Assembly: GCF_007096885.1 (NCBI RefSeq)
Contig: NZ_VJNO01000057.1
Span: 1 to 33,825 of the forward strand
DNA length: 33,825 nucleotides
Direction of reading: 5' to 3'
From: Streptomyces sp. 130
Lineage (GTDB): Bacteria > Actinomycetota > Actinomycetes > Streptomycetales > Streptomycetaceae
Shown: piece by piece, positions 6,483 to 16,420 of the stretch
Layout of the letters: the number at the start of each line of letters is the position of its first letter
Position numbering within the stretch: the stretch's first letter is position 1
Translations under genes and position numbers: made by a program
Notes under the pieces: generated by a model
Seen by the model: the letters and a program-made list of their open reading frames with translations, nothing else
Database searches by the model: none
Told to the model about the DNA's origin: nothing

Positions 6483-7865
6483 GTGAAGAGCGCCGTGGAG
6501 ACCCTGAACCCGACCCGGGTTCGGCTCAGCATCGAGGTGCCCTTCGAGGAGCTCAAGGACAGCCTCGACGCGGCGTACAAGAAGATCAACCAGCAGGTCA
6601 CGGTGAAGGGGTTCCGCAAGGGCAAGATCCCCAGCCGGGTCATCGACCAGCGGTTCGGCCGTGGTGCTGTGCTGGAGGAGGCCGTCAACGACGCGCTCCC
6701 GAAGTTCTACACCGAGGCCGTCAACGAGGGTGAGCTCAACGTCCTCGGCCAGCCCGAGGTCGACATCACGGAGCTGAAGGACGGCGAGCTGCTGGCCTTC
6801 ACCGCCGAGGTGGACGTGCGCCCCGAGATCGAGATCCCGGACTACTCCGGCATCGAGGTCACCGTCGACGCCGTCGAGGTCACCGACGAGGACGTCGAGA
6901 AGGCCGTCGAGCAGCTGCGCGGCCGCTTCGCCTCCACCAACCCGGTCGAGCGCGCCGCCGCCGAGGGCGACGTCGTCACGATCGACCTGGAGGCCAAGGT
7001 CGACGGTGAGGTCCTGGAGGACGGCGTGGCCGAGGGTGTCTCGTACACCATCGGTTCCGGCGAGCTCCTCGACGGCATCGACGACGCCGTGACCGGTCTC
7101 GAGGCCGGCGGCGAGGCCACCTTCACCTCGCAGCTGAAGGGCGGCTCCGCCGAGGGCAAGGACGCCGAGGTCACCGTCAAGGTCACCGCCGTCGCCGCCC
7201 GTGAGCTCCCCGAGCTGGACGACGACTTCGCCCAGATGGCCAGCGAGTTCGACACGCTGGAGGAGCTGAAGGCCGACAGCCGCAAGCGCCTGGAGAACAC
7301 CAAGCAGTACGAGCAGGCCACCCAGGCCCAGGAGCGCGTCCTGGAGGAGCTGCTGAAGCTCGCCGAGGTCCCGATCCCGGAGAAGCTGCTCGCGGACGAG
7401 ATCCAGACCCGCAAGCACAACCTGGAGCACCACCAGCTCGGCCAGATGGGCCTGACCCTCGACAAGTACCTGGAGATCCAGGGCAAGACCGCCGAGGAGT
7501 TCGAGACCGAGACCTCCGAGCAGGCCGTCAAGGGCATCAAGACCCAGTTCATCCTGGACGAGCTCGTCAACAAGGAGAAGCTGAACGTCAACCAGGAGGA
7601 GCTCACCGAGCACCTCATGCGGCGTGCCGCCTCCTCCGGCATGAGCCCGGACCAGTTCGCCCAGGCCGTCGTCGAGGGCGGCCAGGTGCCGATGCTCGTC
7701 GGCGAGGTCGCCCGCGGCAAGGCGCTCGCCGTCGTGGTCGAGGCCGCCAAGGTGGTCGACACCAACGGTGAGGTCGTCGACCTGGAGGACGACGAGGAGG
7801 AGACCACGGAGGCCGAGGCCACCGAGGCCGCCGCCACCGACTCCGAGGAGAAGACCGAGGCCTGA
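6483..7865 (+). CDS. tig: Trigger factor (ribosome-bound chaperone / peptidyl-prolyl isomerase)
   Basis: This 460-residue protein binds at the ribosome exit tunnel and assists folding of nascent chains. The ribosome-binding signature GFRKGK begins at Gly43 (F44, R45, K46), exactly as in the family. An FKBP-type isomerase domain follows (about 160-245), then the helical SurA-like C-domain. The C-terminal tail is acidic and Glu/Ala-rich. The GTG start is supported by AAGGAG at 6469-6474, 8 nt upstream. The gene directly precedes the clpP1-clpP2-clpX block, so co- and post-translational protein quality control are grouped. A strong hairpin after the stop suggests that clpP1 is transcribed separately. 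Confidence 0.98.
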   Translation: MKSAVETLNPTRVRLSIEVPFEELKDSLDAAYKKINQQVTVKGFRKGKIPSRVIDQRFGRGAVLEEAVNDALPKFYTEAVNEGELNVLGQPEVDITELKDGELLAFTAEVDVRPEIEIPDYSGIEVTVDAVEVTDEDVEKAVEQLRGRFASTNPVERAAAEGDVVTIDLEAKVDGEVLEDGVAEGVSYTIGSGELLDGIDDAVTGLEAGGEATFTSQLKGGSAEGKDAEVTVKVTAVAARELPELDDDFAQMASEFDTLEELKADSRKRLENTKQYEQATQAQERVLEELLKLAEVPIPEKLLADEIQTRKHNLEHHQLGQMGLTLDKYLEIQGKTAEEFETETSEQAVKGIKTQFILDELVNKEKLNVNQEELTEHLMRRAASSGMSPDQFAQAVVEGGQVPMLVGEVARGKALAVVVEAAKVVDTNGEVVDLEDDEEETTEAEATEAAATDSEEKTEA

Positions 7866-7887
7866 GCCTCGCGCTGACCCCCGCGAC

Positions 7888-7917
7888 GGGCTCCGGACGC
7901 CACCGCGTCCGGAGCCC
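7888..7917. terminator. tig terminator
   Basis: A 12-bp perfect stem, GGGCTCCGGACG (7888-7899) with CGTCCGGAGCCC (7906-7917), closes a 6-nt loop, followed by TTCG. It lies 23 bases after the tig stop. Confidence 0.8.
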
Positions 7918-7970
7918 TTCGTCGTACCGGCGGACGTGACGCCACAACCCTTGTGCCAGCTGCGGACCTT

Positions 7971-7985
7971 GCGCTCCCAGCGAAC
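7971..7985. promoter_or_regulatory. ClgR-type operator upstream of clpP1
   Basis: On the minus strand the sequence reads GTTCGC-TGGGA-GCGC. This matches the GTTCGC-N5-GCG motif described for ClgR, the activator of clp and lon genes in Streptomyces. A TAGGGT -10-like box lies at 8024-8029 with no good -35 element, which fits an activator-dependent promoter. The box would sit about 50-65 bp upstream of the transcript start. The assignment is by motif match only. Confidence 0.65.
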
Positions 7986-8118
7986 AGTCGCGGAAGCGGG
8001 ATGGCGTTGTTCCACCTGCGCGTTAGGGTCCATGAAGAGGAAGGGTCGGGTAGTCCCGGCCCACCCGGTACGAAGACGCTGAGACGGCCGGAGCCGTCAG
8101 AGACGAGCAGGTGGATAC

Positions 8119-8736
8119 GTGACGAATCTGATGCCCTACGCCGCCGGAGAGCCGTCCCTCGGTGGTGGCCTCGGTGACCAGGTCTACAGCCGGCTGCTCG
8201 GCGAGCGCATCATCTTCCTCGGCCAGCAGGTGGACGATGAGATCGCCAACAAGATCACCGCGCAGCTGCTCCTCCTCGCGGCCGAGCCCGAGAAGGACAT
8301 CTACCTCTACATCAACAGCCCCGGCGGTTCGGTGACGGCCGGCATGGCGGTCTACGACACCATGCAGTACATCCCGAACGACGTCGTCACCATCGGTATG
8401 GGCATGGCGGCCTCCATGGGCCAGTTCCTGCTCACCGGCGGCACCGCCGGCAAGCGCTTCGCGCTCCCGAACACCGACATCCTCATGCACCAGGGTTCGG
8501 CCGGCATCGGCGGCACGGCCTCGGACATCAAGATCCAGGCCCAGTACCTGCTGCGCACCAAGCAGCGCATGGCGGAGATCACCGCCCGCCACTCCGGCCA
8601 GACCGTGGAGACGATCATCCGCGACGGCGACCGCGACCGCTGGTACACCGCGGAGGAGGCCAAGGAGTACGGCCTCATTGACGAGATCATCTCGATCGCG
8701 TCGGGCGTTCCGGGCGGCGGCGGCACCGGCGCCTGA
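8119..8736 (+). CDS. clpP1: ATP-dependent Clp protease proteolytic subunit ClpP1
   Basis: This 205-residue serine peptidase subunit assembles with ClpP2 into the barrel driven by ClpX or ClpC. The catalytic triad is visible: S99 (MGMAASMG), H124 (ILMHQ) and D173 (DRDRW). The YINSPGGS oxyanion segment lies at 64-71. An oddity is that the motif after the catalytic His is HQG, whereas most ClpP proteins have HQP. The C-terminus is Gly-rich (VPGGGGTGA). The GTG start has only an imperfect AGGTGG at 8109-8114, 4 nt away. Met5 (8131) is an alternative. A ClgR-type box lies upstream. It probably shares a transcript with clpP2, 92 nt downstream. Confidence 0.96.
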   Translation: MTNLMPYAAGEPSLGGGLGDQVYSRLLGERIIFLGQQVDDEIANKITAQLLLLAAEPEKDIYLYINSPGGSVTAGMAVYDTMQYIPNDVVTIGMGMAASMGQFLLTGGTAGKRFALPNTDILMHQGSAGIGGTASDIKIQAQYLLRTKQRMAEITARHSGQTVETIIRDGDRDRWYTAEEAKEYGLIDEIISIASGVPGGGGTGA

Positions 8737-8828
8737 TCCGGACCCCCGGACAGCGCCCGTACCGCACCGCATCTCTCGTACGCCGAGACACCCAGCCACA
8801 GAACGCCACCAGGATGGTGAACACCCAC

Positions 8829-9497
8829 ATGAACAACTTCCCCGGCGCCTCCGCGAGCGGCCTCTACACGGGCCCGCAGGTGGACAACCGCTACATCGTC
8901 CCGCGCTTCGTGGAGCGCACCTCGCAGGGCGTGCGCGAGTACGACCCGTACGCGAAGCTCTTCGAGGAGCGCGTGATCTTCCTCGGCGTGCAGATCGACG
9001 ACGCGTCCGCCAACGACGTCATGGCGCAGCTGCTGTGCCTGGAGTCGATGGACCCGGACCGGGACATCTCCATCTACATCAACAGCCCCGGCGGCTCGTT
9101 CACCGCGCTCACCGCGATCTACGACACGATGCAGTTCGTGAAGCCGGACATCCAGACGGTCTGCATGGGCCAGGCGGCCTCCGCCGCCGCGGTCCTGCTC
9201 GCCGCCGGCACCCCGGGCAAGCGCATGGCCCTGCCCAACGCCCGCGTGCTGATCCACCAGCCGTCCTCGCAGACCGGCCGCGAGCAGCTCTCCGACCTGG
9301 AGATCGCGGCCAACGAGATCCTGCGCATGCGGACCCAGCTGGAGGAGCTGCTGGCCAAGCACTCCACCACGCCGATCGAGAAGATCCGCGACGACATCGA
9401 GCGCGACAAGATCCTCACCGCCGAGGACTCCCTGGCCTACGGCCTGGTCGACCAGATCGTGTCGACCCGCAAGAGCGCGGCCGGCGCGCTCGCCTGA
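8829..9497 (+). CDS. clpP2: ATP-dependent Clp protease proteolytic subunit ClpP2
   Basis: This is the second ClpP subunit, 222 residues from the ATG at 8829. The triad is S118 (MGQAASAAA), H143 (VLIHQPSS) and D193 (IERDK). It has the normal HQP motif, unlike ClpP1. Start choice: ATG 8829 has GGTGA (8816-8820) 8 nt upstream, a good match to the 16S rRNA tail. The more upstream ATG at 8814, which would add five residues, lacks any ribosome-binding site. In actinobacteria the active barrel is usually a hetero-oligomer of two ClpP types, which fits the adjacency to clpP1. A large inverted repeat follows the stop, before clpX. Confidence 0.95.
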   Translation: MNNFPGASASGLYTGPQVDNRYIVPRFVERTSQGVREYDPYAKLFEERVIFLGVQIDDASANDVMAQLLCLESMDPDRDISIYINSPGGSFTALTAIYDTMQFVKPDIQTVCMGQAASAAAVLLAAGTPGKRMALPNARVLIHQPSSQTGREQLSDLEIAANEILRMRTQLEELLAKHSTTPIEKIRDDIERDKILTAEDSLAYGLVDQIVSTRKSAAGALA

Positions 9498-9507
9498 CCC
9501 GCCCCGG

Positions 9508-9561
9508 CCCCTTGGCACGGCTGAGGCACCCGGCTCCGGCCGTGTGAACCGTGCCAAGGGG
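9508..9561. terminator. Inverted repeat between clpP2 and clpX
   Basis: CCCCTTGGCACGG (9508-9520) and CCGTGCCAAGGGG (9549-9561) form a perfect 13-bp stem enclosing 28 nt. It begins 10 bases after the clpP2 stop and ends 90 bases before the clpX start. It probably terminates or attenuates clpP1P2 transcription. The large loop is unusual for a simple terminator. Confidence 0.6.
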
Positions 9562-9651
9562 GGCCCGTACGGGGGGCCGGGCAAGGTACCGTCGGATAGA
9601 GGCACAGGAGCCGCTGAACCAGGCGTCTCCCAGGCGAAGGGGAAGCACCTC

Positions 9652-10950
<1,299 letters not shown>

Positions 10951-10974
10951 CGCGGTGCGGTAGACGTACGTACG

Positions 10975-11016
10975 CGAAGGGGCGCCCGGCCGGAGGAACC
11001 GGCGGGCGCCCCTTCG
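10975..11016. terminator. Bidirectional terminator after clpX
   Basis: CGAAGGGGCGCCC (10975-10987) pairs with GGGCGCCCCTTCG (11004-11016). An inner GCCGG/CCGGC stem extends it with one bulged base. It lies between clpX and the convergent gene. Confidence 0.82.
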
Positions 11017-11028
11017 TGCTGCCGCGGG

Positions 11029-12024
11029 TCAGATCTTGGTGCGGGAGCTGTTGTAGAGCTTGGCGGCGAGGTCTGCCACGTCCTCGGTCGGCATGCTCTT
11101 GTTGGTCATGGCCGCGCCGAGGTCGATGGCGAAGACGATGCCGACGGTGCTGTAGTCGGCCCAGATGCAGACGGGGGTGTTGAGCTCCTTCGGACCCTTC
11201 TGCACCGAGCCGTCGGCGTCCTTGTTGATCGTCTTCAGGGTCTGGCACTTCATCAGGGCGCCGTCGAAGCCCTTGGGGGAGACGCTCTCGGGCGAGCCGA
11301 CGAGTGAGACCTCGCTGTCGTCGTCGCCCTCGTCCTTGCCCATCTCCTCCTTGGCGCTCGCGAACGCGGCGTCGACGGTCTTCGCCGGGTCCTCGACCTC
11401 GCCCCAGACGCCCTTCAGCATGAGCATCTTCGCCGTGAGCGGGTTCTTCTCGATGTCCCCGCTGGCGTAGCTGGCGCTGGCCTCGTTGGGCGACTTGACG
11501 CCCATCGCCTCGGTCTCGGTCTTGTCCTTGCCGGTCAGCGGGCCGGACTTGTTGTCGGAGGCGCTGCTGTCCCGCTTGTAGTCGTCCACCGTCTCCGGCG
11601 GCGTCAGCTTGTAGCCCTTGGTGGAGGACGCGACGGAGGAACTGCCGCTGTCCGAGGTGAAGAAGTACACCCCGCCCGCCACGACCGCCAGCGCCACGAC
11701 CGCCGCCGCCACGATCAGGCCCGTCTTCTTCTTCTGCGGGGCCGGCGGGGGGAAGCCCGGCTGCTGCCCGTAGACCGGCTGGCCGCCGTACGGCGGGGTG
11801 GGCGGCTGCTGCCCGTACGGGCCCGGCTGCTGCGCCTGCGGGTAGCCGTAACCCGGCTGGGGCTGCTGCTGGGGCGGGACGCCCTGGGGGGCCTGCTGCG
11901 GGTAGCCGTAGCCGGGCTGGCCCTGCGGCGGCTGACCGCCGTACGGGCCCGGCTGCTGGCCGTACGGTCCGGGCTGGCCCTGCGGCGGCTGGCCACCGTA
12001 CGGCCCCGGCTGGTTGTAGCTCAT
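11029..12024 (-). CDS. Pro/Gln/Gly/Tyr-rich single-pass membrane protein, function unknown
   Basis: This 331-residue protein has three parts. Residues 1-97 are a low-complexity cytoplasmic region built from repeated GQPPQGQPG and PGPYGQQ units. After KKK (98-100) comes one membrane helix (about 101-122). An extracellular domain of about 200 residues follows, starting with a Ser-rich linker. The outer domain has two cysteines (in MKCQ and PVCIW) that could form a disulfide. The topology resembles other actinobacterial proteins with Pro-rich cytoplasmic tails, but I do not recognise the outer domain. The ATG at 12024 is chosen because GGGGA lies about 9 nt upstream; the frame extends further to 12108 without support. 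It is divergent from valS. Confidence 0.85.
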   Translation of the reverse strand: MSYNQPGPYGGQPPQGQPGPYGQQPGPYGGQPPQGQPGYGYPQQAPQGVPPQQQPQPGYGYPQAQQPGPYGQQPPTPPYGGQPVYGQQPGFPPPAPQKKKTGLIVAAAVVALAVVAGGVYFFTSDSGSSSVASSTKGYKLTPPETVDDYKRDSSASDNKSGPLTGKDKTETEAMGVKSPNEASASYASGDIEKNPLTAKMLMLKGVWGEVEDPAKTVDAAFASAKEEMGKDEGDDDSEVSLVGSPESVSPKGFDGALMKCQTLKTINKDADGSVQKGPKELNTPVCIWADYSTVGIVFAIDLGAAMTNKSMPTEDVADLAAKLYNSSRTKI

Positions 12025-12151
12025 CTGCGGTGTCCCCTGTTCGTGATACTTACGCGTTGCGAACATCCTGACGGAAGGCACGCGCGGGCGGGCCACCGGG
12101 AGGCACACCGTTACGGAACAAACCGGTTTCGGGGCACTCCCGTGACGGCTC

Positions 12152-12157
12152 TAAACT
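12152..12157 (+). promoter_or_regulatory. -10 box for a leaderless valS transcript
   Basis: TAAACT fits TAnnnT and ends 6 nt before the valS GTG, with no ribosome-binding site in between. TTCGGG at 12128-12133 is a weak -35 candidate 18 bp upstream. No T-box leader is possible in this arrangement. Confidence 0.55.
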
Positions 12158-12163
12158 GTCCGC

Positions 12164-14785
12164 GTGACCGAGAACCCAGCGCAGCAGCAAGCCAGCACCC
12201 CCGAACTGCCGACCCAGTACACGCCGGCCGAGGTAGAGGGGAAGCTGTACGAGCGCTGGGTAGAACGCGGGTACTTCGAGGCGGACGCCAAGAGCGACAA
12301 GCCGCCGTTCACGATCGTCATCCCGCCGCCGAACGTCACGGGGGCCCTGCACCTGGGGCACGCCTTCCAGGTCACGCTCATGGACGCCCTCACGCGCCGC
12401 AAGCGCATGCAGGGCTACGAGACGCTGTGGCTGCCCGGCATGGACCACGCGGGCATCGCCACGCAGAACAAGGTCGAGCAGCAGCTCGCCGAGGAGGGCA
12501 AGTCCCGGCACGACATCGGCCGTGAGGCCTTCGTCGCCAAGACCTGGCAGTGGAAGGAGGAGTACGGCGGCCGGATCCTCGGCCAGCTGCGACGCCTCGG
12601 AGCCGGTCTGGACTGGTCGCGCGAGCGCTTCACCATGGACGAGGGACTGTCCGAGGCCGTCCAGACGATCTTCAAGAACCTCTACGACGACGGGCTGATC
12701 TACCGCGCCGAGCGCATCATCAACTGGTGCCCGCGCTGTCTGACCGCCATCTCCGACATCGAGGTCGACTACCAGGACGACGACGGCGAGCTGGTCTCGC
12801 TGAAGTACGGCGAGGGCGACGAGAGCGTCGTCGTCGCCACCACCCGCGTCGAGACGATGCTCGGTGACACCGCCGTCGCCGTCCACCCCGACGACGAGCG
12901 CTACGCCCACCTCATCGGCAAGCGGATCAAGCTGCCGCTCACCGACCGGACCATCCCGGTCGTCGCCGACGCCCATGTCGACCCCGAGTTCGGTACCGGC
13001 GCGGTCAAGGTCACCCCGGCCCACGACCCGAACGACTTCGCCATCGGGCAGCGGCACGGGCTCGACATGCTCACGATCATGGACGAGCGGGCCATCATCA
13101 CGGTGCCCGGCCCGTTCCAGGGGCTGGACCGCTTCGAGGCCCGGTCCGCCATCGTCGAGGCCATGCGCGACCAGGGGCGCGTCGTCGCCGAGAAGCGCCC
13201 GTACACGCACGCCGTCGGCCACTGCTCGCGCTGCAAGACGACCGTCGAGCCCCGGCTCTCCCTGCAGTGGTGGGTCAAGGTCGAGACGCTCGCCAGGGCC
13301 GCCGGCGACGCGGTCCGCGACGGCCGGGTCGTGCTCCACCCCAAGGAGATGGAGAAGCGGTACTTCGACTGGGTCGACAACCTCAACGACTGGTGCATCT
13401 CGCGCCAGTTGTGGTGGGGCCACCGCATCCCGGTCTGGTACGGCCCCGAGGGTCAGGTCGTCTGCGTCGGCCCCGGCGAGGAGCCCCCGAGCGGCGAGGG
13501 CTGGACCCAGGACGAGGACGTCCTCGACACCTGGTTCTCCTCCGGTCTGTGGCCCTTCTCCACGCTGGGCTGGCCCGAGGAGACCCCGGACCTGGCGAAG
13601 TTCTACTCGACCGACGTCCTGCTCACCGGCCACGACATCATCTTCTTCTGGGTCGTCCGGATGATGATGTTCGGCCTGTACGCCATGGACGGTGAGGTCC
13701 CGTTCAAGACGGTCGCGCTGACCGGCCTGGTGCGCGACGAGTTCGGCAAGAAGATGTCGAAGTCCAACCCCAACGCCGTCGACCCGATCGACTGGATGGA
13801 CGCGTACGGCTCCGACGCCGTCCGCTTCACGCTGGCCAACGGTGCCAACCCGGGCGCGGACGTGCCGATCGGCGAGGACTGGGTCAAGGCGTCCCGCAAC
13901 TTCGCCAACAAGATCTGGAACGCGACCCGCTTCGCGCTCATGAACGGCGCCACCGTCCAGGGCGAACTGCCCTCCGCCGACGAGATGTCCGCGGCCGACC
14001 GGTGGATCCTCTCGCGCCTCAACAAGGTCGTCGCCCAGGCCGACGCCTACTACGACGACTACCAGTTCGCCAAGCTGGCCGACGTCCTCTACCACTTCGC
14101 GTGGGACGAGGTCTTCGACTGGTACGTCGAGCTGTCGAAGACGACGTTCTTCGCGGGCGGCGACGGGGCCCGGGTCTCGGCGCGCGTCCTCGGTGAGGTC
14201 CTGGACAAGCTGCTGCGCCTGCTGCACCCCGTCGTCCCCTTCGTCACCGAGACCCTGTGGACCGCGCTCACCGGCCGCGAGTCCGTCGTGATCGCGGACT
14301 GGCCCAAGGACTCCGGCTTCCGCGACGACGCCGCCGAGCGGGAGATCGAGCTCGTCCAGCAGGTCGTCACCGAGGTCCGCCGCTTCCGCTCCGACCAGGG
14401 CCTCCAGCCCGGCCAGAAGGTTCCGGCCGAGCTGACCCTGTCCGGCACCCCGCTCGCCCCGCACGAGGCGGCCATGCGGCAGCTGCTGAGGCTCCAGCCG
14501 GCCGGGGACGGCTTCCAGGCCACCGCCTCGCTCCCCGTCGCCGGGGCGACCGTCGCGCTGGACCTGTCGGGCACGATCGACGTGGCCGCGGAGCGCAAGC
14601 GGCTGACGAAGGACCTGGAGGCGGCGAAGAAGGAGGTCGCCCAGGCGGGCGCCAAGCTCGGCAACGAGGCGTTCCTCGCCAAGGCCCCGGACAACGTGGT
14701 CGACAAGATCCGCGGCCGGCTCGCGAAGGCGGAGGCCGACATCGAGCGGATCACCGGTCAGCTGGCGGCCCTCCCGCAGAGCTGA
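12164..14785 (+). CDS. valS: Valyl-tRNA synthetase
   Basis: This 873-residue class I aminoacyl-tRNA synthetase charges tRNA-Val. The class I signatures are HLGH at 63-66 (after PPPNVTGA) and KMSKS at 530-534. The large CP1 editing domain lies between them. The tRNA-binding anticodon domain follows, and the C-terminus ends in the ValRS coiled-coil arm (about 806-873, with AAERKRLTKDLEAAKKEV). Length is typical. The GTG start is preceded by a -10 box at 6 nt, which predicts a leaderless mRNA. A strong hairpin follows the stop, before folC. Confidence 0.98.
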   Translation: MTENPAQQQASTPELPTQYTPAEVEGKLYERWVERGYFEADAKSDKPPFTIVIPPPNVTGALHLGHAFQVTLMDALTRRKRMQGYETLWLPGMDHAGIATQNKVEQQLAEEGKSRHDIGREAFVAKTWQWKEEYGGRILGQLRRLGAGLDWSRERFTMDEGLSEAVQTIFKNLYDDGLIYRAERIINWCPRCLTAISDIEVDYQDDDGELVSLKYGEGDESVVVATTRVETMLGDTAVAVHPDDERYAHLIGKRIKLPLTDRTIPVVADAHVDPEFGTGAVKVTPAHDPNDFAIGQRHGLDMLTIMDERAIITVPGPFQGLDRFEARSAIVEAMRDQGRVVAEKRPYTHAVGHCSRCKTTVEPRLSLQWWVKVETLARAAGDAVRDGRVVLHPKEMEKRYFDWVDNLNDWCISRQLWWGHRIPVWYGPEGQVVCVGPGEEPPSGEGWTQDEDVLDTWFSSGLWPFSTLGWPEETPDLAKFYSTDVLLTGHDIIFFWVVRMMMFGLYAMDGEVPFKTVALTGLVRDEFGKKMSKSNPNAVDPIDWMDAYGSDAVRFTLANGANPGADVPIGEDWVKASRNFANKIWNATRFALMNGATVQGELPSADEMSAADRWILSRLNKVVAQADAYYDDYQFAKLADVLYHFAWDEVFDWYVELSKTTFFAGGDGARVSARVLGEVLDKLLRLLHPVVPFVTETLWTALTGRESVVIADWPKDSGFRDDAAEREIELVQQVVTEVRRFRSDQGLQPGQKVPAELTLSGTPLAPHEAAMRQLLRLQPAGDGFQATASLPVAGATVALDLSGTIDVAAERKRLTKDLEAAKKEVAQAGAKLGNEAFLAKAPDNVVDKIRGRLAKAEADIERITGQLAALPQS

Positions 14786-14794
14786 GACGACGAC

Positions 14795-14838
14795 CCGGAG
14801 CCCCCGCCCCCCTCACCCGAGGGGCGCGGGGGCTCCGG
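14795..14838. terminator. valS terminator
   Basis: CCGGAGCCCCCGC (14795-14807) pairs with GCGGGGGCTCCGG (14826-14838), a perfect 13-bp stem, 10 bases after the valS stop. There is no U-tract. Confidence 0.8.
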
Positions 14839-14884
14839 CGTGTCCGGCCCCCGGGCGGCTGCGCGCGATGTCCGCGGCCATCCG

Positions 14885-14890
14885 TAGACT
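14885..14890 (+). promoter_or_regulatory. -10 box for a leaderless folC transcript
   Basis: TAGACT ends 7 nt before GTG 14898, with no ribosome-binding site between. This places the transcript start at the GTG and excludes the in-frame ATG at 14868, which lies upstream of the box. Confidence 0.6.
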
Positions 14891-14897
14891 GGGGCCC

Positions 14898-16418
14898 GTG
14901 AGTGAGCCCCGCCCCGACCGGCCCGACGCGTCCGACCCCGACGACACCTTCGCGGAGATCGTGGACGAAGCGACCCAGCGCGACCCCGACCTGGCGGTGA
15001 TCGAGGCCGGGAGCCGCACGCTTCGCGCCGCCTCCGGGCCGCCCCGCGCCGAGGAGCTCCCCGCCCGGCCCGCCGACCCCGAGGTCGACAAGGCGCTGCG
15101 CGCGGTGGAGCAGGAGCTCGCCGGCCGCTGGGGCGAGACCAAGCTGGAGCCGTCCGTCACGCGCATCGCCGCCCTGATGGACGTCCTCGGCGAGCCGCAG
15201 CGCGCGTACCCCTCGATCCACATCACCGGCACCAACGGCAAGACGAGCACCGCCCGCATGATCGAGGCCCTGCTCGGCGCCTTCGACCTGCGCACCGGCC
15301 GCTACACCTCGCCGCACGTCCAGTCGATCACCGAGCGGATCAGCCTGGACGGCGCCCCGGTGGACCCGGAGCGGTTCATCTCCACGTACGAGGACGTCAA
15401 GCCGTACGTCGAGATGGTCGACGCCCAGCAGCCCTACCGGCTGTCCTTCTTCGAGGTGCTGACCGGCATGGCGTACGCGGCCTTCGCCGACGCGCCGGTC
15501 GACGTCGCCGTGGTCGAGGTCGGCATGGGCGGCACCTGGGACGCGACCAACGTCATCGACGCCTCCGTCGCCGTCGTCACCCCCATCTCGCTGGACCACA
15601 CCGACCGCCTCGGCAACACCCCGGGCGAGATCGCGACCGAGAAGTCCGGGATCATCAAGCGGGGCGCCACGGTCATCCTGGCCCAGCAGCCCGTCGACGC
15701 CGCCCAGGTCATGCTGAAGAAGGCCGTCGAGGCCGACGCCACCGTCGCCCGCGAGGGCATGGAGTTCGGCGTGGTCTCCCGCGAGATCGCGGTCGGCGGC
15801 CAGCTGCTGACCCTGCGCGGCCTCGGCGGCGAGTACGACAACATCTTCCTCCCGCTGTACGGCGCCCACCAGGCGCACAACGCGGTGGTGGCGCTCTGCG
15901 CGGTCGAGGCGTTCTTCGGCGTCGGCGCCGAGCAGCCCGGCGCGCTGGACGCCGACATCGTGCGCGCCGCGTTCGCCTCGGTGGTCTCGCCCGGCCGCCT
16001 CGAAGTCGTCCGCTCCAGCCCGACCGTCGTCCTGGACGCGGCGCACAACCCGGCGGGCGCCCGCGCCACCGCCGAGGGCCTGTCCGAGGCGTTCGGCTTC
16101 TCCCGGCTGATCGGGGTGGTCGGCGCCAGCGGCGACAAGGACGTGCGGGGGCTCCTGGAAGCCTTCGAGCCGATCTTCGCCGAGGTCGTCGTCACCCAGA
16201 ACTCCACCGAGCGCGCCATGGACGCCGACGCCCTCGCGGCCGTCGCCGTCGAGGTCTTCGGCCACGACCGGGTGCAGGTCGAACCCCGGCTGGACGACGC
16301 GCTGGAGGCGGCGATCACCCTCGCCGAGGAAGAGGACGAGTACGCGGGCGCCGGAGTCCTGGTGACCGGTTCCGTGATCACGGTCGGCGAGGCCCGGCTG
16401 CTCCTGGGAAGGCGCTGA
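14898..16418 (+). CDS. folC: Bifunctional folylpolyglutamate synthase / dihydrofolate synthase
   Basis: This 506-residue Mur-ligase-family enzyme joins glutamate to dihydropteroate and then extends the polyglutamate tail of folates. The ATP-binding loop ITGTNGKTS lies at about 109-117. The FolC region SPHVQSITERIS follows, then the Mur central segment and the AAHNPAG segment of the C-domain. About 60 acidic, probably disordered residues precede the catalytic part. An N-terminal extension of this sort is longer than in the E. coli enzyme. The GTG start at 14898 is set by the -10 box. It is followed 2 nt later by the DUF4233 gene, so the two are probably translated together. Confidence 0.95.
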   Translation: MSEPRPDRPDASDPDDTFAEIVDEATQRDPDLAVIEAGSRTLRAASGPPRAEELPARPADPEVDKALRAVEQELAGRWGETKLEPSVTRIAALMDVLGEPQRAYPSIHITGTNGKTSTARMIEALLGAFDLRTGRYTSPHVQSITERISLDGAPVDPERFISTYEDVKPYVEMVDAQQPYRLSFFEVLTGMAYAAFADAPVDVAVVEVGMGGTWDATNVIDASVAVVTPISLDHTDRLGNTPGEIATEKSGIIKRGATVILAQQPVDAAQVMLKKAVEADATVAREGMEFGVVSREIAVGGQLLTLRGLGGEYDNIFLPLYGAHQAHNAVVALCAVEAFFGVGAEQPGALDADIVRAAFASVVSPGRLEVVRSSPTVVLDAAHNPAGARATAEGLSEAFGFSRLIGVVGASGDKDVRGLLEAFEPIFAEVVVTQNSTERAMDADALAAVAVEVFGHDRVQVEPRLDDALEAAITLAEEEDEYAGAGVLVTGSVITVGEARLLLGRR

Positions 16419-16420
16419 CC

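Noticed and set aside
6225..8033. 602-codon minus-strand frame opposite tig
   Set aside because: It is antisense to trigger factor and also runs across tRNA-Pro; Leu/Gly/Asp-rich shadow frame.
9544..9651. 36-residue N-terminal extension of ClpX
   Set aside because: The ribosome-binding site AGGGG lies within it, and the conserved ClpX start MARIGDGGDLL begins at GTG 9652.
12025..12163. T-box or other riboswitch before valS
   Set aside because: The gap is only 139 bp, no T-box sequence is present, and the -10 box predicts a leaderless message.
12050..14464. 804-codon minus-strand frame opposite valS
   Set aside because: It is antisense to a complete valyl-tRNA synthetase, with shadow-type composition.
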